From DATFWC01 sp045801465 (lineage in GTDB: Bacteria; Pseudomonadota; Alphaproteobacteria; Rhizobiales; Xanthobacteraceae): a DNA stretch of 19,908 nt. How positions within the stretch are numbered: the first letter of the stretch is position 1; the number at the start of each line of letters is the position of its first letter. Where the stretch lies: the NCBI GenBank assembly GCA_045801465.1, contig JBJMSU010000069.1, positions 1 through 19,908 on the forward strand, in the 5' to 3' direction. Position numbers and translations under genes: made by a program. The notes beneath the pieces are model-generated. The model was not told the DNA's origin. It saw only the letters and a program-made list of their open reading frames with translations, and ran no database searches. Of this stretch, positions 1 through 7,224 are shown piece by piece.

Positions 1-32
1 GGGCCCGCATAGGCAGAATGAACGCGAGGCCC

Positions 33-239
33 TGCCGCATGCTCCACCTCTCCCCGCGTGCGGGGAGAGGTCGACTTGCGAGCGCACTTGCGCGAAGCAA
101 GTCGGGTGAGGGGGCGGTTCCACAAGCTCAGACTCGCGGCGACGCCCCCTCACCCGGAGTCCTTCGCTCCGCTTCGCTGCGCTTGGAATCCGACCTCTCC
201 CCGCACGCGGGGAGAGGTGGAGTGCGCGGCACCGCCTAC
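33..239. repeat. 200-bp nested palindromic element, copy 1
   Basis: The outer arms are CCACCTCTCCCCGCGTGCGG-type sequence at about 43-72 and its inverted counterpart at about 191-221. Each arm is itself a hairpin (CTCTCCCCGC/GCGGGGAGAG). Inside lie a CGACTTGC...GCAAGTCG hairpin (72-105) and the pair GTGAGGGGGC/GCCCCCTCAC. The whole could fold into a branched cruciform. A second copy with the same internal order lies at 13401-13609. The element ends about 35-40 nt before the livH start. It looks like a non-coding palindromic repeat or MITE-like element; open frames running through it are not genes. Confidence 0.9.
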
Positions 240-271
240 GGTTCAACTCCCGTGCTCTCGCAATAGCTCTC

Positions 272-1147
272 ATGCTCGTCGTCGACATCATCCTGACCGG
301 GCTCATCATCGGCGGGATGTATGCGCTGATCGCCTTGGGCCTGACGCTGCAATACGGCGTCGCCCGCATCGTCAACCTGGCATACGGCGAGTTTTTCGTC
401 GCGGCGGCGCTCGGCGCGTTCTGGCTCTACACCGGCGTATCCGTGAGCCCGCTCATCGGGCTCGTCCTGGTGCTGCCGGTGGCGTTCGGCATCAATTGGG
501 CGATCTACCAGGGCCTGCTCGCGCCGCTGGTGCGCCGTGCGAAGAATCAGGGCATGCTCGAGGTCGACAGCATCCTGGCGACGTTCGGGCTCCTGTTCGT
601 CATTCAGGGCGTCGCGCTGGCGAGCTTCGGCGGCCAGTATTTCAGCTATTCGTATCTGTCCATTCCGGTCTCGGTCATGGGCAGCGCGCTGGCGGTCAAT
701 CGGCTGATCGCGCTCGGCTTCGCGGCAGGGATTGGCATTACGCTCTATCTGGCGCTGACCCGCACGCGGCTCGGCACCGCTGTTCGCGCGGTGGCGGTCG
801 ATCCGGTCGCCGCGCAACTGGTCGCGATCGACGTGCGGCGCGCCTCGGCCTTCGCGTTCGCGCTCGGCGGCGCGCTGGTTGCGGCCGGCGGTGTGCTGGG
901 CGGCATGTTCCTCACCCTCAACGCCGCCATGGGTGTGGTGTTCACCACCAAGGCGCTGATCGTGGTGATCATGGGCGGCGTCGGCAATCTCCTGGGCGCG
1001 CTCGTCGCCGGCCTGCTGCTCGGCGTTGCCGAGACCTCCGTGGCTCGCTTGGTCGATCCCGGCCTGACGCTCGCCGTCAACTACGCACTGTTTCTCGCCG
1101 TGCTGCTGTGGCGGCCGACCGGTCTGTTCGGGAGCGCGGCGCGTTGA
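272..1147 (+). CDS. livH: Branched-chain-type ABC transporter permease, LivH family
   Basis: This is one of the two inner-membrane permeases of a Liv/HAAT-type importer. The 291-residue length is normal for LivH. The N-terminal family block GGMYALIALGLTLQYG (residues 14-29) is followed by the conserved N35 and GE (39-40). The cytoplasmic coupling segment is around 165-187, the block KALIVVIMGGVGNL is at 227-240, and RPTGLFG lies near the C terminus. About eight hydrophobic segments are visible. The ATG start has no clear Shine-Dalgarno sequence and sits about 35 nt after a 200-bp palindrome, but the N terminus fits the family well. The stop overlaps the TTG start of the next permease (TTGA), so translation is probably coupled. 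Substrate is unknown: Liv-type systems carry amino acids, amides, urea or aromatic acids. No binding-protein gene for it is visible in the window. Confidence 0.93.
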   Translation: MLVVDIILTGLIIGGMYALIALGLTLQYGVARIVNLAYGEFFVAAALGAFWLYTGVSVSPLIGLVLVLPVAFGINWAIYQGLLAPLVRRAKNQGMLEVDSILATFGLLFVIQGVALASFGGQYFSYSYLSIPVSVMGSALAVNRLIALGFAAGIGITLYLALTRTRLGTAVRAVAVDPVAAQLVAIDVRRASAFAFALGGALVAAGGVLGGMFLTLNAAMGVVFTTKALIVVIMGGVGNLLGALVAGLLLGVAETSVARLVDPGLTLAVNYALFLAVLLWRPTGLFGSAAR

Positions 1148-2079
1148 ACGCAACCCATCTCGGTGCAATCGCTGCCCTCTTCATCACCATAGCCATTGCG
1201 GCGGTGCCATTCGTCGCCGGCCCCTACCACGTGGCGCTCGGCATCAGCCTTTTGAGCTATAGCGTGCTGGCCACCGCCTGGGCGCTGTTCTCCGGGCCGA
1301 CACGTTATATTTCGCTCGCCACCGTCGCCTTCTTCGGCATCGGCGCCTATACGGTCGGCGCACTCGGCGAGGCGCTGCCGTGGTGGCTGGTGCTCGCGGT
1401 GGCGGCGGCGATCGGTGTCGCGGTGGCTCTCGTCGTCGGGCTCTCCACGCTCCGGCTCTCCGGCATGTATTTCGTGATCTTCACCTTTGGGCTCTCCGAG
1501 CTGATCCGCCAGGTCGTCACCTGGTATGAGGTCAATGTCCACCGCTCGGTCGGCCGCTACGTCTTCGTCGACGTGACGCAGAATGCCATCTACTGGCAGC
1601 TGCTGGCGCTTACGATCCTGGTGCTCGTGGCGGGCTGGCTGATCGGCCGCTCGCGCCTCGGCCTGGCCCTGCGCGTGATCGGCGAGGACGAGACGGTGGC
1701 GCGCCATTGCGGCATCGACACCACCGCCGCCAAGCTCACGCTGTTCGTGGTGAGCGCCTTGTTCACCACTGTGACCGGCGCCGTCATGGCGCCGCGCTGG
1801 ACCTATATCGACCCGGCAATCGCCTTCAATCCGATGATCTCGTTCCAGGTCGTCATCATGGCCCTGCTCGGCGGCGCCACGAGGCTGCTCGGCCCGCTGC
1901 TGGGCGTGATCCCGCTGGTCTTCCTGTTCGAGCTTCTGTCCGCCAACTTCCCCAATTCCTACAGCATCCTGTTGGGCGCGGCCTTCATGCTCATCGTCTA
2001 CGTGGTGCCGAACGGTGTCGCCGGCATCATCGAAACGGGCTTTAAAGGTTTCGGCCGCCGCGCCGAGGTGACCCCGTGA
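1144..2079 (+). CDS. livM: Branched-chain-type ABC transporter permease, LivM family
   Basis: This is the second inner-membrane permease of the Liv-type importer, 311 residues from a TTG start at 1144 that overlaps the livH stop. The open frame extends much further upstream through livH and the repeat, but homology-like sequence begins only here. Family blocks are GPTRYISLATVAFFGIGAY (51-69, where most LivM proteins have GYAGQLSLG), LRLSGMYFVIFTFGLSEL (103-120) and the coupling loop RLGLALRVIGEDETVARHCG (171-190). Eight to nine hydrophobic segments are seen. The gene overlaps the GTG start of the following ATPase gene by four bases (GTGA). A later in-frame start cannot be excluded, but it would remove the first membrane segment. 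Confidence 0.92.
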   Translation: MNATHLGAIAALFITIAIAAVPFVAGPYHVALGISLLSYSVLATAWALFSGPTRYISLATVAFFGIGAYTVGALGEALPWWLVLAVAAAIGVAVALVVGLSTLRLSGMYFVIFTFGLSELIRQVVTWYEVNVHRSVGRYVFVDVTQNAIYWQLLALTILVLVAGWLIGRSRLGLALRVIGEDETVARHCGIDTTAAKLTLFVVSALFTTVTGAVMAPRWTYIDPAIAFNPMISFQVVIMALLGGATRLLGPLLGVIPLVFLFELLSANFPNSYSILLGAAFMLIVYVVPNGVAGIIETGFKGFGRRAEVTP

Positions 2080-2807
2080 CGTCCCCGCTGCTCGAGGCGA
2101 CGGCGGTGCGCAAGGCGTTCGGCGGCCTCGTGGCGGTCGATGATCTCGCGTTCGCGGCGGCGCCGGCTGAGATCCTCGGACTGATCGGCCCAAACGGCTC
2201 GGGCAAGACCACGATGCTGAACCTGATCTCCGGCGCGTTGCGCTGCGACGACGGCGAGATCCGCTTCAAGGGCGACCTCATCACCCGGCTCGCGCCCCAC
2301 CGCATCGCCCGGCTCGGCATTGCCCGCACCTTCCAGTTGGTTCGCGTGCTGCCGGCGATGACCGCCGGCGAGAACGTGCTGGCGGCGCTGGCCTTCGGCT
2401 CGCAGGCTTTGTGGGGCGCTGCCGCCGATGAGCGGGCGCGCGTCCTGCTGGCGCGGGTCGGGCTCGACGGCAAGGCCGATGCCCAGGCCGGAGAGCTCAC
2501 GTATATCGACCAGAAGCGGCTCGAGCTGGCGCGCGCGCTGGCGCTTAAGCCCGACCTGCTGCTGCTCGACGAATGGCTCGCCGGCCTCAACCCGTCGGAA
2601 CTCAACGCCGGCATCGCGCTGGTGCGGGCGCTGCGCCAGGACGGCCTCACCATCATCATGGTCGAGCACGTCATGGACGCGATCCGCTCGCTGTGCGACC
2701 GCTGCATCGTCATGAATGCCGGCCGCAAGATCGCCGAGGGCACGGCCGCGGCGGTGCTGGCCGACCGCGACGTGGTGCGCGCCTATCTGGGTGAAGCCGA
2801 TGCTTGA
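2076..2807 (+). CDS. livG: Liv-type ABC transporter ATPase, LivG family
   Basis: This is a cytoplasmic ATPase subunit, 243 residues, starting at a GTG that overlaps the livM stop. Walker A is GPNGSGKT (38-45). The LivG-typical RTFQLVRVLPAMTAGENVL segment is at 84-102. Walker B is LLLLDE (161-166), the switch histidine is in MVEHVM (195-200) and the C terminus ends in the usual AYLGE. The signature loop is unusual: LTYIDQKRLELARA (141-154) instead of LSxGQ, with Thr, Ile and Asp at the normally Ser, Gly and Gln positions. The residue after Walker B DE is Trp rather than Pro. A relaxed signature occurs in some LivG-like subfamilies, so this probably marks a subfamily rather than a dead enzyme. 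The stop overlaps the livF start region by eight bases. Confidence 0.93.
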   Translation: MTSPLLEATAVRKAFGGLVAVDDLAFAAAPAEILGLIGPNGSGKTTMLNLISGALRCDDGEIRFKGDLITRLAPHRIARLGIARTFQLVRVLPAMTAGENVLAALAFGSQALWGAAADERARVLLARVGLDGKADAQAGELTYIDQKRLELARALALKPDLLLLDEWLAGLNPSELNAGIALVRALRQDGLTIIMVEHVMDAIRSLCDRCIVMNAGRKIAEGTAAAVLADRDVVRAYLGEADA

Positions 2808-3549
2808 GATCGCCGGCCTCTCGGTCGCCTACGGCCAGCACGCGGCGCTGACCGACGTTGCGCTCACGGTCGAGGCCGGCGAGATCGTGGCGATCCTCGG
2901 CGCCAACGGCGCCGGCAAGACCACGCTGTTGAAGGCGATCGCCGGACTGGTGCGGCCGCGCACCGACGCCAGCCGCACGCCGCAGGTGTGCTTCAACGGC
3001 CACGATCTCCTCGCGCTCGAGCCCTATCGGATCGTCGAGGCCGGCGTCGCGCTGGTGCCGGAAGGGCGCGGCATCTTTGCCGACCTCACGGTCAAGGAAA
3101 ACCTCGAGCTCGGCGCCTTCGCCCGGCGGGCGCGCGCGAAGGAGGCCGAGAACCGCGCCCGCGTGCTGGAGCTCTTCCCCCGCCTTGCCGAGCGCCTCGC
3201 CCAGCGCGTGAGCACCATGAGCGGCGGCGAACGGCAGATGGTGGCGATCGGCCGCGCCGTGATGTCGGCCCCCGACATCCTGCTCCTGGACGAGCCGTCG
3301 CTCGGGCTGGCGCCGCGCCTGTGCACGGAATTGTTCCAGGCCCTGCCCCGCATCCGCGCCGCCGGCGTCGCCATCCTGCTGGTGGAGCAGAACACCAAGC
3401 AGAGCCTCAACATCGCCGACCGCGGCTACCTCATCGAGACCGGCCGCATCGTCGGCGAAGGCACCGCGCAGGCGCTCAAAACCGACCCGGCGGTGCAGCG
3501 CGCCTATCTCGGCGCGGCGGAGGTGCATGTCGCGCCGTCAGGGGCGTGA
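2800..3549 (+). CDS. livF: Liv-type ABC transporter ATPase, LivF family
   Basis: This is the second cytoplasmic ATPase of the importer, 249 residues from the ATG at 2800, eight bases inside the end of livG. The open frame begins at 2716, but the LivF N terminus MLEIAGLSVAYG fixes the later start. Walker A is GANGAGKT (34-41). The LivF-typical VPEGRGIFADLTVKENLELG is at 87-106. The signature is a normal MSGGERQ (140-146), Walker B is LLLDEP (161-166), and LLVEQN (193-198) holds Gln in place of the usual switch His, as is normal in LivF. The insertion RTDASRTPQ after Walker A (about 54-62) is slightly longer than usual. It is the last gene of the H-M-G-F operon, and the next gene is convergent. 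Confidence 0.94.
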   Translation: MLEIAGLSVAYGQHAALTDVALTVEAGEIVAILGANGAGKTTLLKAIAGLVRPRTDASRTPQVCFNGHDLLALEPYRIVEAGVALVPEGRGIFADLTVKENLELGAFARRARAKEAENRARVLELFPRLAERLAQRVSTMSGGERQMVAIGRAVMSAPDILLLDEPSLGLAPRLCTELFQALPRIRAAGVAILLVEQNTKQSLNIADRGYLIETGRIVGEGTAQALKTDPAVQRAYLGAAEVHVAPSGA

Positions 3550-3574
3550 TGCGCGTCGGCCCCGGCGTCGTAGC

Positions 3575-3650
3575 GTTGTAGCCCCGCATGAGCGGCAGCG
3601 GAATGCGGCGGCGGCCGATCCCGGATGTCGCTGCCGCTCATCCGAGCTTA
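3575..3650. repeat. Palindrome between convergent genes (REP-like, possible bidirectional terminator)
   Basis: A perfect 13-bp inverted repeat, ATGAGCGGCAGCG at 3588-3600 and its complement at 3629-3641, flanks a 28-nt loop that contains further G/C-rich self-complementarity. The element fills the 98-nt gap between livF and the convergent dehydrogenase gene. There is no T tract, so it is not a classical rho-independent terminator. It resembles a palindromic repeat type (GCATGAGCG.../...CGCTCATCC) that I recall as common in Bradyrhizobium relatives. It could stop or stabilise transcripts from both sides. Confidence 0.75.
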
Positions 3651-4754
3651 CGGCACCACCACGAAATTGGTGAAGCCGCCGTTGCGGTTGGGCAGGCCCT
3701 GCAGCACCTTGTTGATGTCGGCGAGCTTGTGCACCTGGTGCTCGAATACGGACAGGTCGAGGGTGCCGGCGCGCGCCATGTCGGCGAGCGCCTGGCCGTC
3801 GCCGGGCGAGAACCAGTTGGAGCCGATGAAGGCGATCTGCTCGTCCATCATCCAGTGCACGTCGAGCGGACCCTTCTCGCCCATGCCGCCGATGTTGACC
3901 GCGATGCCGCCGCGGCGGAGCGCATAGATGGCATCGATCATGGTCGCGGCCGGCGAGCCCGGACCGAGGCAGTCGATATGGATGTCGACGCCGAGACCGC
4001 CGGTGGCGGCGCGCACGCGCTCGGCGATGCTGCGCGCGCCCAGCGGCAGCACCTCGATGCGGGACGGCGCCAGTGCCTTCACGCGCTCGAGCAGCGCCAC
4101 GTTGCGGCCGGTGCCGAAGATGCGAGCCACGCCGCGCGCGAGCGCGATCAGGCAGGCGCCGAGGCCGAGCGTGCCGCTGATGCCGTTGATGAGCACCGAG
4201 GATTGCGGACCAGCGCCGGCCTTGCGTAAGGCCGCGTAGGCGGTACCGAGATAGCCGAAGCGCGCCGCCTGCTCGAACGTCACGTTGTCGGGGAGGTGGA
4301 CGAGGTTCTGCTGCGGCGCCGTGGTGTATTCGGCGAGCCCGCCATACGGATAGGCATCGAACAGCTTCTGCGACTCCGGACCGAAGCCGAAATAGCCCTT
4401 GAACGTGTAGTTGCGGCAATTGAGCGGATCGTTGGCGCGACAGGACGGGCACGAGCCGCAGGCGAGCCCCGGGTTGACATACACGCGGTCGCCGGCGCGG
4501 AACCAGTGCACCAGTTCGCCCGCTTCGGCGACCACGCCGGCGACATCGAGGCCGAAGATCGCCGGCAGTCGCGGCAGCGGCAGCTCGGGAAACCAGGTCT
4601 GCCAATGAGTGAGCACGTTGCCGAGATTCGGCACGATGCCGCAGGCCTCGACTTTCACCAGCACGTCGGTCGGCCGCGGCTGAGGGATCGGCAGCCGCTC
4701 CAGCACCATGGGGGCGCCGATCTGGTGCAGACGGGCGGCGAGCATCGTGGTCAT
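3648..4754 (-). CDS. Medium-chain zinc-loop alcohol dehydrogenase-like oxidoreductase
   Basis: This is a 368-residue cytoplasmic NAD(P)-dependent dehydrogenase of the MDR superfamily. The N-terminal GroES-like half carries C38 in the catalytic-Cys position (EACGI). It has an intact structural-zinc loop, C99-x2-C102-x2-C105-x7-C113. The usual GHE catalytic-zinc motif is replaced by FGLDVAG (68-73), which resembles the GxDxAG of zinc-free quinone reductases. The Rossmann half has a glycine-rich GISGTLGLG (191-199). The real substrate is unknown: an alcohol, or an enone acted on by a reductase chemistry. The gene is transcribed alone, divergent from the amidohydrolase at 5129. The ATG start at 4754 begins MTTMLAARLHQ, a normal family N terminus; the fourth codon is also ATG and could be the true start. 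Confidence 0.85.
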   Translation of the reverse strand: MTTMLAARLHQIGAPMVLERLPIPQPRPTDVLVKVEACGIVPNLGNVLTHWQTWFPELPLPRLPAIFGLDVAGVVAEAGELVHWFRAGDRVYVNPGLACGSCPSCRANDPLNCRNYTFKGYFGFGPESQKLFDAYPYGGLAEYTTAPQQNLVHLPDNVTFEQAARFGYLGTAYAALRKAGAGPQSSVLINGISGTLGLGACLIALARGVARIFGTGRNVALLERVKALAPSRIEVLPLGARSIAERVRAATGGLGVDIHIDCLGPGSPAATMIDAIYALRRGGIAVNIGGMGEKGPLDVHWMMDEQIAFIGSNWFSPGDGQALADMARAGTLDLSVFEHQVHKLADINKVLQGLPNRNGGFTNFVVVP

Positions 4755-4794
4755 GCTGAGCCTCTGGTATTTGTCATACGACCGTCAAGCTCGT

Positions 4795-4835
4795 CATTGC
4801 AGGGCGAGTGATCGCCACAGCGATCGCGGAGGGTT
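4795..4835. repeat. Fragment of family-C palindromic repeat
   Basis: The stretch at 4799-4833, containing GATCGCCACAGCGATCGCG, matches 15815-15847 inside the larger element at 15695-15866 almost base for base. It includes the perfect CGATCGC-type inverted arms. Only this part of the larger repeat is present here, so it looks like a decayed or excised copy. Confidence 0.7.
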
Positions 4836-4900
4836 GACCGACAATTCATCGCATTTTGAGTCTATGTTTCTGATGGATGCGCACGTCAACCCGCGCGGCT

Positions 4901-4929
4901 TAATAGCGGCTCGCCCGGGCATGACGAGT
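4901..4929. repeat. Fragment of family-B palindromic repeat
   Basis: The segment ATAGCGGCTCGCCCGGGCAT plus ATGACGAG is almost identical to 10209-10235, the right-hand end of the longer palindrome at 10119-10236. The left part of that element is missing here. Confidence 0.7.
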
Positions 4930-5128
4930 CAAAACGCGATGCCGTTGAATATCCTCATCTTCGTCACCATTGCCGAGCGGCCACAATATTGAGGGCAACC
5001 TCGCCCATTTCCTCCCCGGGCGGCCGGGGCTGCTGACCAATCGCGACCGGTAGGCTGCACGGTCTGCGAGCAATTGACGCTCAGTTGCGCCGTCGCTTAG
5101 CGTTAGATCGTACGGCCGGGAGGAATTA

Positions 5129-6241
5129 ATGACGATGGGCAACAAACTGCATTTGGGCCGGCATCGGGTCGGCTGCCCGTGCGGTCCGTCGCGGCGGCAG
5201 TTCATCGCCACGGCGGCGGCCTTCAGTGCAACCGCCGCGGCCGCACCAGCCGTGCTGGTCGCACCAGCCGCGCTGGCGCAGATGCCGGCGGCCGACCAGC
5301 CGAAGCTGATCGACGTGCACCACCACATCGTGCCGCCGTTCTGGTTCGAGGAGGTGAAGGAGCGCATCGCCGCGCAGGGCGGCGGACGCATCATTCCGAC
5401 CTGGTACGGCTGGTCGCCGCAACGCGCCGTCGAGGACATGGACCGCAACGGCGTCGCGACCGCGCTCATCTCCATGACCACGCCCGGGATCTGGTTCGGC
5501 GACATGGCGCAGGGCCGGCGGCTCGCGCGCGACTACAACGACTACGCGGTGAAGATCGTCCGCGATCATCCCGGCCGCTTCGGCCTGTTCGCGACGCTGC
5601 CGCTGCCGGACACCGAAGGCAGCTTGAAGGAGATCGAATACGTCTTCGACACGCTCAAAGCCGACGGCATCGGCCTGATGACCAGTTACGGCGACAAGTG
5701 GGTCGGCGACCCGGCGTTCCTGCCGGTGCTGGAGGAGCTCAACCGGCGCAAGGCCGTGGTCTATGTCCATCCCTCCTCGCCGCTGTGCTGCACCAGCCTG
5801 ATGCCCTACGTGCCGCCGTTCTTCTCCGAGTTCCAGCAGGACACCACACGGGCGATCCTCAGCCTGATCTTTTCCGGCTCGCTCAAGCGGCTCGCCGACG
5901 TCCGCTTCATCTTCTCGCATTCCGGCGGCACGCTGCCGATGGTGGCGGGCCGCATCGAGCACTATGCGGCGCTGCCGGCGTTCAAGGAGAAGGTGCCGAA
6001 CGGGTTCATCACCGAGCTCAAGCGCCTGCACTACGAGATCGCCAATGCGGCCAACAAGCCGGCGCTGTCCGCGCTGACCAGCCTGGTGCCGACGTCGCAA
6101 ATCATGTTCGGCAGCGACTTCCCGCTGGTGTCGATCGGCGAGACCGCGCACGGCCTGATGCAGCTCGGGTTTTCGCCCGCCGATTTCCAGAAGATTGCGC
6201 GCGACAACGCGCTCGGATTGATTCCACGGTTGAAAGCCTAA
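5129..6241 (+). CDS. Tat-exported ACMSD-type amidohydrolase (Amidohydro_2 family)
   Basis: This is a 370-residue metal-dependent TIM-barrel hydrolase or decarboxylase of the family that includes ACMSD, gamma-resorcylate decarboxylase and LigW. The metal site is complete: D62-x-H64-x-H66 (IDVHHH), H214 (YVHP), H264 (FSHSGG) and D330 (FGSDFP). The N terminus has a twin-arginine motif SRRQFI (21-26), an alanine-rich hydrophobic stretch and a likely AxA site near ALAQ (48-51), so the folded enzyme is predicted to act in the periplasm. GGGAGGA lies five to six bases before the ATG. It may hydrolyse or decarboxylate an aromatic acid or lactone before import. It stands 98 nt upstream of the Mo-hydroxylase genes and may be cotranscribed with them. 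The exact reaction is not predictable. Confidence 0.88.
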   Translation: MTMGNKLHLGRHRVGCPCGPSRRQFIATAAAFSATAAAAPAVLVAPAALAQMPAADQPKLIDVHHHIVPPFWFEEVKERIAAQGGGRIIPTWYGWSPQRAVEDMDRNGVATALISMTTPGIWFGDMAQGRRLARDYNDYAVKIVRDHPGRFGLFATLPLPDTEGSLKEIEYVFDTLKADGIGLMTSYGDKWVGDPAFLPVLEELNRRKAVVYVHPSSPLCCTSLMPYVPPFFSEFQQDTTRAILSLIFSGSLKRLADVRFIFSHSGGTLPMVAGRIEHYAALPAFKEKVPNGFITELKRLHYEIANAANKPALSALTSLVPTSQIMFGSDFPLVSIGETAHGLMQLGFSPADFQKIARDNALGLIPRLKA

Positions 6242-6257
6242 GTGGATCAGGATCGGT

Positions 6258-6271
6258 CTTATTCTGATAAG
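6258..6271. promoter_or_regulatory. AT-rich palindrome, candidate operator
   Basis: CTTAT-TCTG-ATAAG is a perfect 5-bp inverted repeat with a 4-nt centre. It stands out because the surrounding DNA is strongly GC-rich, and it lies about 70 nt before the FAD-subunit start. It could bind a dimeric regulator or be part of a promoter (TATTCT resembles a weak -10). No matching -35 is obvious. Confidence is low. Confidence 0.3.
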
Positions 6272-6339
6272 CTAGGTCCGCGTGGGCGCGGCGTGCTGAA
6301 GATAGCGCGTCCTGCCTACCCGACGCACACCTGATTTTC

Positions 6340-7224
6340 ATGAAACCGGCTCCATTCGAATACGCGCGGCCCTCCGATGTCGACGAGGCGTGCGCCCTGC
6401 TGGCGGCCGACGACGGCGCGCGCGTCATCGCCGGCGGGCAGACGCTGGTGCCGTTGATGGCGATGCGGCTGGCACGGCCGACCCGGCTCGTCGACATCGC
6501 CCGTCTTGCCGAGCTCTCGTTCGTGCGGGACGACAAATCCGCCATCGTCATCGGCGCCGTCACGCGTCAGTGCGCGGTCGAGCACGATCCCGTGATCGCG
6601 GCGAATGTGCCGCTGCTGGCCAAGGCCATGCCGTGGATCGGCCATGCGGCGACCCGCGCCCGCGGCACCATCGGCGGCTCGCTCGCCAATGCCGATCCCG
6701 CCTCCGAGATATCGCTGGTGGCCGTGACGCTGGACGCGATTCTCGGCTATCGAGACACGGATCAGGCGGTGGAGATCCGAGCTTCCAAATTCTTCGTCGG
6801 TCCGATGATGACAGCGCTGCCCGACCGAGCTTTGCTGTACAGCGTGCTGTTTCTCAACTGGGACGGCCGGATCGGGTGCGGCTTTCATGAAGTCAATGCG
6901 CGGCGCAGTGACTTTGCCTTTGCGGCCGCTGCTGCGCAGGTCGCGCTCGACGACGACGGCGTGTGCCGGCGCCTGGCCGTGGGGGTCGGTGCGGTGGCAG
7001 ATCGGCCGCTGCGGCTCGCGCACGCCGAACAGGCGCTCACCGGCACACGGCTCGAGCCGTCGTCGGTTCGTGCGGCGGTGGACGACGCTCTCGCCGAAAT
7101 CGAGACCTGGAGCGACCTCCACGCCTCGGCGGAGTATCGTCGCCGCGCGGCGGCAACGTTGGCGACACGTGCCATCCTCGATGCCCAGGCGGAGGCGAAT
7201 GAGAAGGATGGCGATGCGCACTGA
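6340..7224 (+). CDS. Molybdenum hydroxylase FAD-binding medium subunit (CoxM/CutM type)
   Basis: This is the medium subunit of a xanthine-dehydrogenase-family enzyme, 294 residues, passing electrons from the Fe-S subunit through FAD to an acceptor. Both FAD-binding signatures are present: AGGQTLVPLMAMRLARP (31-47) and RGTIGGSLANADPASE (108-123). Length and end match the family, with the C-terminal CO-dehydrogenase-flavoprotein domain following. The ATG start gives MKPAPFEYARPSDVDEA, the standard family N terminus; no strong Shine-Dalgarno sequence is seen. It overlaps the Fe-S subunit gene by 17 bases. Cofactor and complex assignment are firm; the substrate of the complex is not known. Confidence 0.93.
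   Translation: MKPAPFEYARPSDVDEACALLAADDGARVIAGGQTLVPLMAMRLARPTRLVDIARLAELSFVRDDKSAIVIGAVTRQCAVEHDPVIAANVPLLAKAMPWIGHAATRARGTIGGSLANADPASEISLVAVTLDAILGYRDTDQAVEIRASKFFVGPMMTALPDRALLYSVLFLNWDGRIGCGFHEVNARRSDFAFAAAAAQVALDDDGVCRRLAVGVGAVADRPLRLAHAEQALTGTRLEPSSVRAAVDDALAEIETWSDLHASAEYRRRAAATLATRAILDAQAEANEKDGDAH

Larger units (their letters stand above)
4755..5128. other. 374-nt divergent intergenic region
   Basis: This gap separates the minus-strand dehydrogenase and the plus-strand amidohydrolase, so promoters for both should lie here. It is locally less GC-rich than the genes. It holds two repeat fragments (4795-4835 and 4901-4929) and a good Shine-Dalgarno sequence, GGGAGGA at about 5118-5124, just before the 5129 start. 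A TTGACG at 5074-5079 could be a -35 box, but no convincing -10 is found at the right spacing. No RNA gene or convincing small ORF was recognised. Confidence 0.6.

Noticed and set aside
33..239. CRISPR array or tandem repeat
   Set aside because: The repeats are inverted and nested, not regularly spaced direct repeats with unique spacers.
58..1143. Long open frame upstream of and in phase with livM, running through the repeat and livH
   Set aside because: The translation is arginine/alanine-rich antisense-like sequence in the wrong frame of livH; LivM homology begins only at the TTG at 1144.
236..2193. Long minus-strand open frames opposite livH and livM
   Set aside because: They are shadows of GC-rich coding DNA, with low-complexity Arg/His/Glu/Gln content and no domains.
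3538..4605. Minus-strand frame overlapping the dehydrogenase gene
   Set aside because: It is an alternative frame of the 3648-4754 gene, with Arg-rich composition and none of the cysteine or glycine motifs.
5074..5108. Possible sigma-70 promoter (TTGACG) before the amidohydrolase
   Set aside because: The -35 box is good, but the sequence 17 nt downstream (TTAGCG) is a poor -10, so no promoter is called.
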